A stretch of DNA of 64,000 bases from Cololabis saira (lineage: Eukaryota > Chordata > Actinopteri > Beloniformes > Belonidae), in assembly GCF_033807715.1 (NCBI RefSeq), contig NC_084591.1, positions 31,088,590 to 31,152,589 on the forward strand, given 5' to 3'. The stretch's first letter is position 1. Every line of letters begins with the position of its first letter. Positions 15,201-26,762 of this stretch are shown here, one piece after another. The position numbers were made by a program, and so were the translations under genes. Under the pieces are notes generated by a model. That model was not told where the DNA came from, searched no databases, and saw only the letters and a program-made list of their open reading frames with translations.

Positions 15201-16815
15201 TGAACCAGATAGATGGAAGTCTGGACACATTCTTCAACTTCAGTTCAGAAACAATCCCTCTGACAGGACTAACAGACTTGTTCCTCCCAGGTTCTCTGTC
15301 CAGACTGGGTCAGTGTCTGGACCGCTCGTGGCAGCAGAAGAAGCTGATGGCCCCCGGGTGTGAGCCGGCCTCTGTGAGGGCCATGATGGAGGCCCTGAGG
15401 CCGCTGGTCTTGGGTCAGAGCCTGGCCGGCGCCGGCGGAGGCGGATTCCTGTATGTGCTGACCCGGGAGCCCCGACAGTGTGAGGCAGTTCTGCAGGTCC
15501 TCAACAGCACGCCGGTAAGAACCATAAAAAAGACATAAAATGTATCACTCTGGCAGAAGTCAGTGAGAAAACTCCACAAAACACACACATGGATTAAAAG
15601 AAAATAAAAAATTAAAAATGTAAGTCGAGATTTTAAAACTTAAGAAAAAATATAATGGCTGTCAAATGATTCCTTTTATTAATCACAATTAATGTAACAT
15701 TTTTTATATTTAACTCATGATTAATAGCACAAATCATTTTTATGTTCCATTTACCTTAAGGATATGTTGTTCAAGCTGGAATAATGCAGGAAGAGACGAT
15801 TATCCTTGATTGAAACCTCTTGGTTACCGGGCCTATTTTTCCTGCTCGACATCTAAATTGACCCAAAATAAAAGGAGCAGATCTTCAAAAGTATAAGGGC
15901 TGTGTGTATAATCTTGGTAGACATGGTAGATTACTACAGAAGTGTCAGAATCAAGATGTTAGTTAAATTCATTTGGAACTCTTTTGGTTATTTTTTTAAA
16001 TCTCCTCCTTATTTTGGAAAGCTGCATGTTGGTATGGGTTCTCCCTACGGTGGGCATTGACTATCTGTACCTAAAAGTGCCTCACTCAGAACAAAACAAC
16101 TCCATATACAACATTAGAAAACAAGGGGATGAAATATAAGACAAAATGCACAAATCATTTCAAATACAACAGAAAATTAGGTCCATGAAAATATAACAGA
16201 CGGCACAGAATCACAGCAGCCATATCTCACAATACTGTATACAGTTTGGTACCGAAAGCATTCAGAAACTTTAAAATTTTCCCCTCTTTGTTTCATTGCA
16301 GTCATTTGTTAAAATCAGAAAAAAGTTCATTTTATTTCTCATTAATGTACACTCAGCACCCCATCTTGACATAAAGAAACAGAAATGTTTGCAAATGTAT
16401 TAAAAAAAGAAAAACTGAAATATCACATGCTCATAAGTATTCAGACACTTTGCTGTGACACTCATGCTGTCCATTTCTTCTGATCCTTCATTGGAGTCCA
16501 GCTGTGTTTAATTAAACTGATTGGACTTGATTAAGAAAGGCAGACACCTGTCTATATTTCTATATACAGCTCACAGTGCTTGTTAGTGAATCACAAGGTC
16601 AGAGATCAGTTGTTTTTTCTTCAACAGGCAAAATCTCATTGCTAATTTTGAAAATACACTCATAACACATACACACTATTCATGACTTGAGCTGCACTGG
16701 AACTGGCTGACATCCCATAATGCTAACTGGTTTGTTTCAGGGTCTGGGAGACTTCAGCGTTCATTCTGTGGAGCTGGACATGGATGGAATCACAGTGTTG
16801 CCTTCAGGCACTTAA
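300..16815 (+). CDS. fcsk: L-fucokinase, 5'-partial, 21 exons
   Basis: Phosphorylates L-fucose to fucose-1-phosphate in the cytosolic GDP-fucose salvage pathway. Coding exons: 300-350, 440-565, 727-799, 1699-1796, 1883-1963, 2239-2358, 4060-4231, 5658-5764, 6078-6179, 7084-7257, 8393-8466, 8801-9156, 10543-10777, 10851-11017, 11162-11389, 11473-11616, 12527-12646, 12720-12907, 14677-14776, 15291-15514, 16741-16815 (TAA). All have AG/GT borders and phases that join without a break, giving 1004 residues. Comparison with the roughly 1084-residue human protein suggests about 75-80 N-terminal residues lie upstream of the window. The N-terminal half is the fucokinase/fucose-pyrophosphorylase-like region, with a hexapeptide-like stretch near fragment residues 280-350. 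The C-terminal half is a GHMP kinase: GGWSDTPP near 645, the ATP loop GSGLGTSS near 768 split by an intron, and a glycine-rich GAGGGGFLY near 953. No frameshift or missing motif was seen. The introns carry the hAT, foldback and SINE elements listed separately. Confidence 0.97.
962..1420. repeat. Degraded dispersed repeat fragments in fcsk intron
   Basis: Two stretches (about 962-1100 and 1365-1420) share the phrase 'ttcaattttatttgtatagc' in diverged form, a common teleost interspersed repeat. They are not coding, and class assignment is uncertain. Confidence 0.35.
4272..5065 (+). repeat. Old teleost repeat in two pieces, interrupted
   Basis: Piece 1 (about 4272-4330, 'gggcagcacagcaggtggtt') and piece 2 (about 4856-5065, containing 'gacatgcatgttaggttgat' and 'tgtccagggagcc') match in order the start and middle of a very common fish repeat. 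The material between them (4331-4855) is unrelated, so another insertion probably split the repeat. Recognition is from memory of the family, with no search. Confidence 0.5.
7951..8312 (+). mobile_element. tRNA-derived SINE with (ATC)n tail
   Basis: The head contains an RNA polymerase III A box ('tagctcaggtggtagagcg') and B box ('ggttcgaatcc') at tRNA spacing. A body of about 250 bases follows, ending in 'cgctatataaatccaa' and a (CAT/ATC) run. The short direct repeat CACTGC on both sides may be the target duplication. This is a retroposon, not a functional tRNA. It lies in the fcsk intron just upstream of exon 8393-8466. Confidence 0.8.
9209..9794. mobile_element. hAT-type MITE copy 1 with internal GTCGAAATGTCGAG array
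   Basis: Ends are CAGGGGTCGGCAACCC and its inverse GGGTTGCCGACCCCTG. Flanking 8-mers TTTAAGTG and ATCTAGTG match at 5 of 8 positions. Inside are 'gagccatattggacc', a degenerate array of units like 'gtcgaaatgttgagaaaaaa', then a purine-only tract. No transposase. In a fcsk intron. Related to 11744-12327 and 42375-43390. Confidence 0.8.
11744..12327. mobile_element. hAT-type MITE copy 2
   Basis: Same family as 9209-9794 (left terminus CAGTGGTCGGCAACCC, right GGGTTGCCGACCCCTG). It retains the 'gagccgcgggttgccgaccc' end that is partly lost in copy 1. Flanks ATCTAGAT and ATCTATGA resemble a decayed 8-bp duplication. In a fcsk intron. Confidence 0.8.
12931..14475. repeat. Long non-coding teleost repeat split by a foldback MITE
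   Basis: About 1.1 kb of sequence such as 'gaagctgagtgctttgaatc' and 'gacaagtttttcctaagtcc', which I recognise as a frequent fish interspersed repeat (probably LINE-related). It is split at 13091-13495 by the foldback MITE. No open reading frame is supported. Confidence 0.45.
13091..13495. mobile_element. Foldback MITE copy 1 (CACTGCAAAAACTCAAAATC ends)
   Basis: A near-perfect palindrome: the left arm beginning CACTGCAAAAACTCAAAATC is mirrored at the right end, with a centre rich in 'ctggcagatttttctactta'. About 405 bases, non-coding. Other copies: 44365-44633 (truncated), 51983-52385 and 58379-58705. Confidence 0.85.
15660..16610. repeat. Remnants of Tc1-like and other DNA repeats
   Basis: Sequence around 16400-16600 ('tcataagtattcagacactt', 'gattggacttgattaagaaa', 'ggcagacacctgtctatat') resembles the left end of Tc1-like elements. 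It is strongly decayed and has no transposase frame. 15660-15740 resembles another AT-rich repeat. In the last fcsk intron. Confidence 0.5.
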
Positions 16816-17190
16816 TGATGAAGATGTTTACAGGAGAAAACCAAGTGCCTTCATTCCCAACATTTGTTTGTCTTTTTCTTTTTTAATAATGAATTATAAT
16901 TATGATTGTTCGTTGCTCTTGACTTTAGTCTCTTGTTGAGGAATCTGACAAGAGCACCAGGTTTAAGAACAGAGTTGTATATTATAATTGCAGATCGGCT
17001 CGTTAAAGACTTTTGGGTTTTACAGATTGGAATGGGGGCTGATCCGTGTGTGTTATCAGTGATGCCGAGTGCAGATGTGGCAGCTGTCTTTTTAAAATGT
17101 ACTGTTCTGTATTTTTGTTTTTTTTATAATTTAAAGGATTTTTCTCTGATCTGTCGAGCATTTAATCATGAGATTTGATCTGTGAGGTAA

Positions 17191-17196
17191 AATAAA
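17191..17196 (+). terminator. Candidate fcsk polyadenylation signal
   Basis: AATAAA lies about 376 bases after the fcsk stop codon and is the first canonical signal seen downstream. The 3' UTR assignment is inferred from position only. Confidence 0.55.
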
Positions 17197-17284
17197 GTCA
17201 AGAGTGTATCACCTAAGGCTGGCAGTTACACTTAAATTTACCACAAAACCACTACAAAGAGACACTTAAATACAAAAACAGCAT

Positions 17285-17290
17285 TTTAAT
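17285..17290 (-). terminator. Candidate actr6 polyadenylation signal (ATTAAA)
   Basis: On the minus strand ATTAAA lies about 550 bases beyond the actr6 stop. No AATAAA was found on that strand in the interval. Position-based guess. Confidence 0.3.
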
Positions 17291-17839
17291 TTAGTTTTGA
17301 ACACAGAGTTGTGGCAACCTCTGAAAGTGATGTGGAGCTTCTTCTGGAGACGTTTAAAATCCTCTCCGAAAATATAAAAATATATAAATGAAAACCACAA
17401 CACACTCATCTCCATTATTACAGGAAAAGTACTCCCTACTGACATGCTGCACCAAAACACTAAATCTGGGATGATGTTTCATGACTAAGTACTGAAAATG
17501 TATTTAAACGATGAATGGTGGGTTACATAGAATAAAACAAAAAAACATGGACAAGAGAGACATTAATCAAGCTTTTTACAGCTCAGAGACCATGAGCATG
17601 TTTAAAATAGTCCGGTTTGCAACGCTACCATGTTTAGCACTAGTTTACAGCATGTAAATGTGTCCTCCAACTTGGAGCTCACAAATATGCAGCAAGTGCA
17701 GAGGATAGATTCTCTCCTTCGCCTTCGCCTCCATTTAGTGGACAGTTTCTGCTCTGAATCGAAACAGAGACATAAATTGGTTTTTCATGGTGCAGCCATT
17801 TTCACGTCAGCGATAAAGCTGCGACAAAGTGTTTTCAGT

Positions 17840-20800
17840 TCAAATATCAAACTTTTCTTCACAAATGAAGTGTCCGTTCTCCTCATAGTCCTCCCGCATC
17901 ACCACCATGTCGTCATAGTCGGGATTATGAGCCAGCAGCTTCCCCCCTTCCCACGAGTAGCACACCGGACTGCAACAAAAAAAAGGCAAGAACACAGTTA
18001 ATAGGTTTATGATGAGAGCCAGAGAAGCTGGTCCCCTACTTGTATCTGTGCTAAATGTCTTCTACAGAATACAAATATACATCAGAAAAATCTGAATTTG
18101 CCATTACTCTTGAACTAGGTTAAGAAATACATGTACTACTATTAGCATTTTGATGTTTGAAGTAATATTTCTGAACTAGGAACAAAAACATAGCTCTGCA
18201 AAAGGAGGAAACGACCAGAACCTGCTCCCACACGCAGCTGCTGTTGGAGCAGTTTTCAGTGAAAAAGAATACTACTTATTCAGTTCTACATGTGCAACGT
18301 GCTCTGAAGTGGAACCAGAACGGGGTCCGGGTCGGTGTCTTACTTTGGAGGTAGCAGCACTGAGACGGGGAGGTGGGTGGGGACGAGAGACCGCAGCTCG
18401 GCCTCCAGGCGCTCTCTGTAGCCAGTAAACAGAGAGTTCCCTCCGGTCAAGATGATGTTCTGGTAGAAGTGAGGCTGCATCTCTGATGGACAGACACAAC
18501 TGTTATCTAAGAGATCTACATACACACTTACAGATGCATTTCTGCACAACGTCATCATTCATACATTTCTGTATAACAACTGATACAATTATTAATATGA
18601 CTCAGACTTGGCAAGGATCTCGTGGTTCACAGTTAATACACATTTCTTGCATCAGACTTATGGACAGTGAAAAGCCGGTTCAGCGTGTGTTCATATACAG
18701 GACTATCTCAGAAAATTTGAATATTGTGTTAAAGTTCTTTATTTTCTGTAATGCAATTAAGAAAACACAAATGTCATACATTCTGGATTCATTACAAATC
18801 AACTGAAATATTGCAAGCCTTTTATTATTTGAATATTGCTAATTATGGCTTAAAGTTTAAGATTAAGATTCCCAGAATATTCATATTTTTTGAGATAGGA
18901 TATTTGAGTTTACTTAAGCTGTAAGCCATGATCAGCAATATTAAAATAATAAAAGGCTTGCAATATTTCAGTTGATTTGTAATGAATCCAGAATGTATGA
19001 CATTTTTGCATTACAGAAAATAAAGGACTTCATCACAATATTCTAATTTTCTGAGACAGTCCTGTATATAGCTCCCCACAGCAAAAGTCTTTATATTTGC
19101 CACATCTATGCCCACTTAAGCTTTTACAGTCATGCACCTCAAAGAAAAGCTGGTTCTGTATCATGTCAGCAGAGGAACTCAACTTGCTCTGCGTTTAATC
19201 ACTTTAAAGGATCTAAACAACTCATTTTAGGGTGGTTATGTAGGACAGGATGCTTAATGAAACCCCTACTGTTAGTTTATCTGACTGTTTGACGGGTCTC
19301 ATGGTGCCAGGAATGGGATTGGATGTAAAACATTTGCAAAATCAATATGCTGAGGATGAAACTTATTCTCCATAATAGTGGTGCTTCATTGATTAAAACC
19401 AAACATCTGGAGCGTTCGTATCCAGTGTGATGTGGCGAGGAACGAACCTTCTGGCAGCGACTGGACGGAGTCCACAATGGCTTCTGGGATACCCATCTCC
19501 TGGATGCCGATATCTGATGGATGGAACAGCATCTCGGGAACAGCAAAGCGCTCGTTGGCCAGTCTCAGGATCTGCTCGCCTGTCTTGTACTTTCCACTGA
19601 AGATCATCTCCTCCCGTGGCTGGTTTAGAGAGAAATAAGAGACCAGAGAGGATGAGGAATCGATGCATTTTCTGAAAAGTTTCTGAATTTAATTACAAAT
19701 TTTTATAATGGCAGATCCCTGCTAACCTAAACAGGAAAAAATGATTATAGATTACTGATGGATAGATGGTTTTTATACTGGACATAAAAGACAAAATAAA
19801 GAGTGCAAAGAAACAAAAAGGATACACAAACATTTACAGAGAAGCAGAACAATCACAAAGAATGAAAATGACCACAATAAGGTCTTTCTCACACACACAA
19901 ATACAAACAACAGTCTTTCATAATAGTGCATATTCTGTACATTTCCCCCTCAAACATAAACACAAAATTCATCCATCCAGAATATTTTACCAGGACATCA
20001 CATTTTCAACAGAAAAAAAGACTTCTTGGTTTCAGCCTTCATCTCGTTTCCCTTCTGAGTCATACGCCACAGTGAGCTTAATAAAGATTAGGAGCTTCCT
20101 CTCCCAGAATGATGCTGGAAAACCCAGAAAAACATGTGTTTGTATCTTCTAAACTACACTACTGCTTTGCTACAACATGAACAGCTACAGTGTCTAAACA
20201 GTGTTTATCTTAAAACCTTTGTAGAGTGACATTTAAAGATATCAGACAGCACTTTAAACTATATTACGTTTTAACAATGAAAAACTTTAATCAAATAATA
20301 AAAGGAAACAGCTGCAGACTGACAACCATTGGCTGCAGCCCTCGTGTTTTACTTTTCTCTGTACGACATTGTACATTGAACAAACACGCTGCTATTGTCT
20401 CACCTTGCAGAAGCCCTTTTTGATGGAGCTGAAATCTGGAAGAACATAATCCCTCATCAAAGTGTTGTCCTCCCCCTTCAACCTGACAACACACAAGAGC
20501 TGTCAGGCCAACAAAACCCACCTGCAGGTCCAACGTCTCCATATATCACTTTCATAAAGATGAGTCAAATTCAAAGTTAACTCCATGAGCATGAAGATGT
20601 TGGTTGATTTAGTTGCTTTTAGAGAACAAGGTGATGTTTCAGTTGCAGCAGAGACATCCTCACATGCACAACCAACTATTCATTGATCTAACAAGAAAAC
20701 TGTTTAAATGCAAACAAACGAGTATCAGCAATAAAAACACAAGTGCATCCGTCTTACTGTGCGATCTCCATGTCCTTGTAAAACTGCTGTGACACGTAGC

Positions 20801-23800
20801 AGACGTCTTCTTTCACCTGGTTGATCACATGAGTTTCATCCATCACATGTAACTGGCTAGAAAATTAAAAAGTTAATTTAGGTTATTATCAAGTTATTTT
20901 CTTTATTTTAATTGACCAAGAAAGTTACAGTGTGGTGCGCTCTCAAAACAGAAAAAGAGGTAAAAAGCAGAAGTAGACACAAAAAGTGGCTGGCATACCG
21001 ATACGAGATGATTTCCTTCAGGTGATTAGTGAGCAGCTTCCCTCCCACATTAATCCTGAAATGCAGAACCAAGAGGATGTGAGAGTTGTGTTGCTGCTGT
21101 TCGTCATGTTGCTGCAGGATGACGCGCTCTCACCGACGAATTCCATCCTTCAGTTTCTTACTGCGGCAGTAGGGAATGATGTGGGTGAAAGAGAATCCGG
21201 AGTCGACCACCAGGCAGCAGAGCTCCGACGGCTTCGTGTGGAAGTAGTTATGAGCGCTGAGTGAGCCGGCTGGAGGACGCAGACACACCGACACACACAC
21301 ACACACAGACACACAGAGTTTACATGATCCCAGTCTGGCTGTAAGCCACACCCCCTGCTTTAGTTTGCTCTGATTGAACTCTGACCTCACATCTTATTCC
21401 TTAGATGTGAGCAGGAGAGTCAAGACCAGACAAAGAGAGAGGTAACGCATATCATTTTACACCAACATCCATAAAATCTAATAAGTAACAGTGCTGTTTC
21501 ATCCAACCACTGGTTTCTTGCAGCTTACAGCTGCATTTTGTGTGTCTGTTAGATTAGCAATAAATAAACATCTTATGCATTTCTAATCCAGGTTACAATG
21601 ATGGTTTGGGCTGAGACATAAAAATTAGAAAAGGAAACAGTAGTTTATCTTCCTCCAATAATCCTTCTTTCCCAAATTGATCCACCCTAAAACAATACTG
21701 AATACTGAAATTGACCTCTGGGCAACAGGCAGGAGGATGGAGAAGAAAGGAGACATACATGGGACAATGTTAAATGAATCTACTCTGAAAAACTAAAAAG
21801 AAAGTCCCAAGTAACAGCAAATACAACAGGACTACTTCACAAAATGAGGCTCTTTGTCTCTGAATTTACTGGTTCACCTTGAACAGATGACCAAAGCGCT
21901 CTCAACTCGACCTGACAGTTTACCTGAATTCTTTATTCTGTGTTGTGTCATTGTAGCAAGTACATGGACATCAACAGCTCCCCCCCCCCTACATTTCTGT
22001 AGCAATGCTTGAATAAGAAAATGTCTGAGTCCAGATCCACAACATGGCTCCAGTTAATCAGCCCAGCTCTGAAATAATTCTGATGGATGGTTTATACTCT
22101 AAGGTTTACACTCATAGCTGCAAGTGTTTTATATAAGAATTTCATTCAAAAACAAAAATCCTCCCAATACCGTGAAGCATGCGTCATATCTCAACAAAAA
22201 GAGAACATTTTATATTTTTTAAACTATATTAAAAACAGGAGACTTGATTATGGCCACATCAGTCACACAACCTCAGAAAAAAGTTTTGATGAGACGAAAG
22301 CAAGAAGTCCACACTAACTTTACATTTCTGTCTAAAAGGCTCCAGCTTCACTCACAATTAATCCTGAGAACTGATTGGAACTGGTATTCCTCAAAAAGGA
22401 TCTCATTCATCGACTCTTGAATGGAGGAGAAGTTGAAGTATGGCTCTGTGATGACAATGCTGGTGTCTGGAAAGTCCACCTGAGCAGAGAAAATGTGATT
22501 AGCTTCTGGCAAGAGAAGTGGCCAGATAACTAATTTTAATATTTCCCTCAAAGAGAAAGCGGGCACACCACCTTAAACATTTCCTTTCCAAACAAGTGAT
22601 CCCACACTTTCCTCTGGACATCCCAGTTGACCAGGTAACCCTGCACAAACAAAAGCAGGAGCAGGTGAGTGATGAGCTGCAGCCTGATCTGAGGCTTCGC
22701 CTGCAGACATTCCCTCACCTTCTGGTAGGGGAGGATGTAGAAGAGACCCGAAGGATCTTTGATCTCATCCAGCTGGTTGGCAGTGAAGGTTTTTAGTCGG
22801 GACGTCTTCGAGCGAAACTGACAGTTGGGGATGACACTGAGGACGACAGAAAGAATTTAGAAAATAACCGAAACGTAAAAAAAAAACCAATGATTTGAAA
22901 CATTAATTAATCTGAGAAATGTTTCCTCACTTAAGGTGTTACACACATTTATATCTCGAACGGAAAACAAAAGTTTGGGCTATTATTTTCTTACTGATTT
23001 TTGCACGGACACAAAACAAAAAGCACTTTAGGTAAGAATGTAATCAATGGGGAGAAAAAAATAAAGAATCACCACTATTTTAGGGTGTTCATTCAGCTGC
23101 AAGTTGCTCTGGACTAATCTGTGTGTGTGTGGACATCTCGTCTCTCTCCTCCTCTGGTTGGAGATGTATTCCTGTTACAATGCAATGTCTCATTTCTACT
23201 GTTTCCACATGCATCAGGATGCTAATCTAGTCTGCTCTTTATTACATAAACACAATAATAATGAACTGAATTTGATTCTTAAAAGATTATAAAAAAAAAA
23301 CAGGATACAACTAGATTATAATTGGACTGTATTCAAACTGAATTTACAGTTAACTCTCTCTGTAAAGTGACAAAATGATTTTTGTTGACATCGTGGTAAA
23401 AAAATAAGCTAAACAGAAATTAAACAAGAAGTCTTCAACCAACTAGATTGCACTTTTATAGCTATTTTCATGCAACTGAATGCATGAGAAACAGTTTAAT
23501 ACATTATATTAAGGCAGTATTGAAATCATGAGAACGGTTTTAAAACACTATTTAAACTTGGAGGACTGTGAATCTCCAGAAACGTGGCCGGAAAAACATC
23601 CTTGAAAGATCGAGCAAAGAAAGTCGACGGGGGAACTCAGGGTAATGTTAAAAATGTTGTTACATCGGCCTGTCAAAGAGCCGTAATCAAATCTGGAGGG
23701 TTTTGGGAAGTGTTGCTTCTTTCAGCTACATTGATCAGACTGAGGAGCGTAAAAACACCAAACTGAAGCAAGCTTATAGCTACTTTTATTACACCAAGTA

Positions 23801-24101
23801 GCTGTTTATGTAGATGGAGACACGTAAGAGCTTAGAAAGTGAACCCATTTAATGCTTTACATTTACACAATCAAACGCCTACAGGAGGAGCGTGAATCCC
23901 GAATCTCTAGGGAAAGGTTATGATAATAGCTTCGCATGCCAATCAAAGTAATCTATAACTAAAATATGTCACATATGTGAGTTTAAATGTTGTTATCAGA
24001 TCCACGGCACACACCAGCATGCTAACATCTTACCTCACTTTGTCTTGACAGTAACCGATTTTCGCCGTGTAAGCTCCGTTATCCAACACCAAAGTCGCCA
24101 T
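17840..24101 (-). CDS. actr6: Actin-related protein 6, complete, 11 exons
   Basis: Nuclear actin-related protein; known family members are subunits of the SRCAP/SWR1 remodeller that deposits histone H2A.Z. Exons in transcript order: 24034-24101, 22719-22836, 22572-22640, 22356-22479, 21134-21269, 20999-21055, 20758-20856, 20404-20482, 19448-19619, 18344-18482, 17840-17969. The sum is 1191 nt, or 396 residues plus stop, the same length as the human protein. The start MATLVLDNGAYTAKIGY is the actin-fold phosphate-1 motif. The second phosphate/adenine region reads VVDSGFSFTHIIPY (exon 21134-21269), and ILTGGNSLF (exon 18344-18482) is the conserved actin-family C-terminal motif. It ends FICEEKFDI. 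All splice phases agree and no disruption is visible. It is convergent with fcsk. The upstream region has a CCAAT cluster and an E-box. Confidence 0.97.
18696..19066. mobile_element. Tc1/mariner-type palindromic MITE
   Basis: Termini TACAGGACT and AGTCCTGTA. The arms ('ttgcaagccttttattattt' and its inverse) fold back over most of 370 bases. Flanking TA fits the Tc1/mariner target. In an actr6 intron. Confidence 0.7.
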
Positions 24102-24107
24102 TTCAAA

Positions 24108-24331
24108 CACGTGATTTCTCACATTAAAATGATCAATTTAGTTTATTTCACAATTACAAAAAACAAAACACATGTTTACACTTTTATCAACACAAAAAGA
24201 TCCGCCGGCAATGTTCTGTTAACTATTCCAGCCAATCAGCTCCGAGCTCGCTTCCGTTTCCGGTCCAGAAACAGCCAATGACGTGTTGTTATCGTTTTCC
24301 TCTACGCTGATTGGTTACACGTTTAACCAAT
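24108..24331 (-). promoter_or_regulatory. actr6 promoter region with four CCAAT boxes and an E-box
   Basis: Within 230 bases upstream of the actr6 ATG there are CCAAT motifs at 24232-24236, 24275-24279 and 24327-24331, and one in the opposite orientation at 24310-24314. A CACGTGA sits at 24108-24114, seven bases before the ATG. No TATA box is evident. A cluster of CCAAT boxes is typical of NF-Y-driven housekeeping promoters (general knowledge). Use of these sites is inferred. Confidence 0.5.
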
Positions 24332-24540
24332 AAGGTACGGGCTTTATGGTCCCGTAAAGAAAAGGTTTCGGGTGAAAACAAAATTGTGTTCCGCTCTTAC
24401 ATTACCGCATACGTTTTTATGTTTATTTTCAGGTAATAAATTTATTAAACTGTCGGTGATTAATTACTCAAATGTTTAGTTCATGTCAAAAGAGGGGAAA
24501 AAAAGAATAGCCCATTCTTGTTGTTTAAAGTAGCCTTACC

Positions 24541-25760
24541 AGCTACACTGAGACAGAGGAAGCTCTCTGTTGTAGCCCTGTAGAAGTTTGTAAGGAACAG
24601 AGTGGAGAGTCCAGCACGTTTCAGCTTCCTGGGAAAAACAGTCTTTATTAAAGGGGACCTATTATGGCATCTAATGCCTGTTTTAAACAGGCCTTGAATG
24701 TCTTAAAAACAAGGCTTTGATTGTTTTTGCTAAATAAATTAGAAATTCAGCCTCTAAACCATGTCTTTATCATCCCATTCTCTAACCTCCTTCTCCTTCT
24801 CTAGGCTCTGTGCTGATTGGCTGCCTGAATGACGCGATACACCGCTATGGAAAAATGGCGGAAGCTCCGGCCGGCAGAGTTATTTACACCGTGTCATAAC
24901 TGCATGCGATGTGAGAGAGCGTCAGCGACAAAATCAATTCCATTGCTTTATTTTCTATTGGACTGTCCTAACTGGACGCAGCGACGCGGCGCTGCGCTTT
25001 GAGCTGAACATTTGTCGGACGCCCTGCTTCTATTTTCTTCCTGTCGCTTGCGTTGAAAGCCGGTTGAAAGCGCTGTAGGAAACGGTCACGGATGAGGAAC
25101 GGCTGATCCAGTTAGTTGAAATGAGAAGTTATCTCTATGATTCCTCCTCATTTCACTACAAAAACCTCAATAAAGTGGCAGCTGCTGGAGGGAGATGGAC
25201 AGAGACCGTCCGATGTCACGCAGTGCTACGATAGTCGGACGCTCGAATGCAGTTACATGCTTTTATAGTTGTGGGCGTGGCAGAATTTGGTTGATTTCCT
25301 CCTTCTCTGAGTTGGCAGGCTGAGGGGAGACCATTTTATATATGTTAAAGCAAGAAAAAACGTGTTTTTCATAATAGGTCCCCTTTAAGCCTTCTTCACC
25401 AGGTGAGCTGCATTCAGGAACCAGTCAGGTCTGATGTGATGTGACTGGCCAGGAGCTTGATATTGTTGACTCGGTCAACTACTTCCCTGTGAATGATAAG
25501 AGGACTGTGCTCTGTCCTCCTGGACCTTCAGTAATATATTATGACCTCCTTGATCTCACTAGTGTTCAGGACAAGACTGACTCTGGTGCTGGATGTCCTG
25601 TCTGTACTGGGTCTCATCATGGTCCGCTATATGAGACCCACCCGCAGTGGTATCATCTGCAAACGTCATGGCCGTGTTTGTGGAGTGGATGGCAGAACTG
25701 TCATGACTGAGGAGAGGGAAGATGTTCTGGACTGAGCATGCTGCCCTGTGATCTAACTTG
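24541..25760 (-). pseudogene. LINE reverse-transcriptase fragment, split by a TTAA MITE
   Basis: On the minus strand, 25390-25760 translates to a decayed reverse-transcriptase segment with the FADDTT catalytic-type motif (around 25670-25690). 24541-24647 translates to the later 'LKRAGLSTLFLTNFYRAT' region typical of fish LINEs. The TTAA-flanked MITE 24652-25384 lies between them. Stops and missing ends show it is inactive. Confidence 0.7.
24652..25384 (-). mobile_element. TTAA-flanked MITE, copy A (733 bp)
   Basis: Ends AGGGGACCTATTATG and CATAATAGGTCCCCT are exact inverse repeats, flanked by TTAA at 24648-24651 and 25385-25388. A TTAA target with this structure fits the piggyBac-like group. 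Opposite orientation to copies B and C, with a longer interior. Confidence 0.85.
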
Positions 25761-26253
25761 TTTGCTTGTTCAACAGAATTCCTCGGTGTTACCGATGTTG
25801 GGTGCAATATCATCACTTCAGTTGTTGCAATGATACAAACACAAGAGCCCAATGACTTAATGAAGATCTCTGGAGGTTTCAATGAGGTCTGTTTTTGCTA
25901 CACTTTCATCTTTAGAATGGTTTGTCACTCTGTTTGTTATTTCAAACAATTGTATTTAGTTTTCTTCAATGATGTTTACTGCAACAATGTATGATTAATA
26001 CCACCAAGATCTTAGTAATGCCAACGAGAGGCTGTTATGACCTGTGGCTTATGTAGTCATCTATTTGAGTTACTAAGGAGTCTGCTGTCGTGTTCTGAGT
26101 AACTAGAACCTGAGAAGTTATATTTGGTTAAACACAAGCACCAGCTCCCCTTTTCAAAATAACATGAACCGAATGCACAGTTAACACTTTTGATATTTGG
26201 TCATCAAAAACAAAGACATTCTTACGCATTTTGGGTCACATTAAAATATTTAA

Positions 26254-26758
26254 AGGGGACCTATTGTGAAAAACAGGTTTTTTCTTGCTTTAACATATAT
26301 GAAGTAGTCTCCCCTCAGTCTGCCAACTCAGAGAAGGAGGAAAGCAACCAAATTCTGCAGTGTCTGTACAGCCGCCCGGATGAGTCATCCAGTGTGGTGT
26401 GGATCTACAAGCCGTTCAGATTCTGCTCCCTTTCGTTACGTAACGAAAATGCAATGTGCATCGGTTGGCCTCCGATGTGTGAAACCACGCCCAAAAACTA
26501 ATTCCGTCGGCCGGAGCTTCCGCCATTTTCTCGTAGAGGTGTATCGCATCATTCAGGCAGCCAATCAGCACAGAGCCTCATTATCATAGCCCCGCCCACT
26601 CATAATCCTGCATAGAGAATGAGGTTAGAGAATGGGAAGATAAAGACATGGCTCAGAGGCTGAATTTCTAATTTATTTAGCAAAAACAATCAAAAGCTTG
26701 TTTTTAAGACATTCAAGGCCTGTTTAAAATAGGTATTAGATGCCATTATAGGTCCCCT
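26254..26758 (+). mobile_element. TTAA-flanked MITE, copy B
   Basis: Left TTAA at 26250-26253. The right end CCCCT is followed by TTAG, not TTAA, because a hAT element has inserted right there. The interior matches copy C closely. Confidence 0.85.
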
Positions 26759-26762
26759 TTAG

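Larger units (their letters stand above)
16816..17839. other. Tail-to-tail 3' UTR interval of fcsk and actr6
   Basis: No coding sequence is supported here. The interval separates two convergent stop codons. It holds the fcsk AATAAA (17191) and, on the other strand, an ATTAAA (17285-17290) that could serve actr6. If both are used, the two transcripts end within about 100 bases of each other. Confidence 0.6.

Noticed and set aside
26190..26589. Overlapping frames of 70-100 codons (also at 36512-36859)
   Set aside because: They lie inside the TTAA MITEs and are similar only because the MITEs are.
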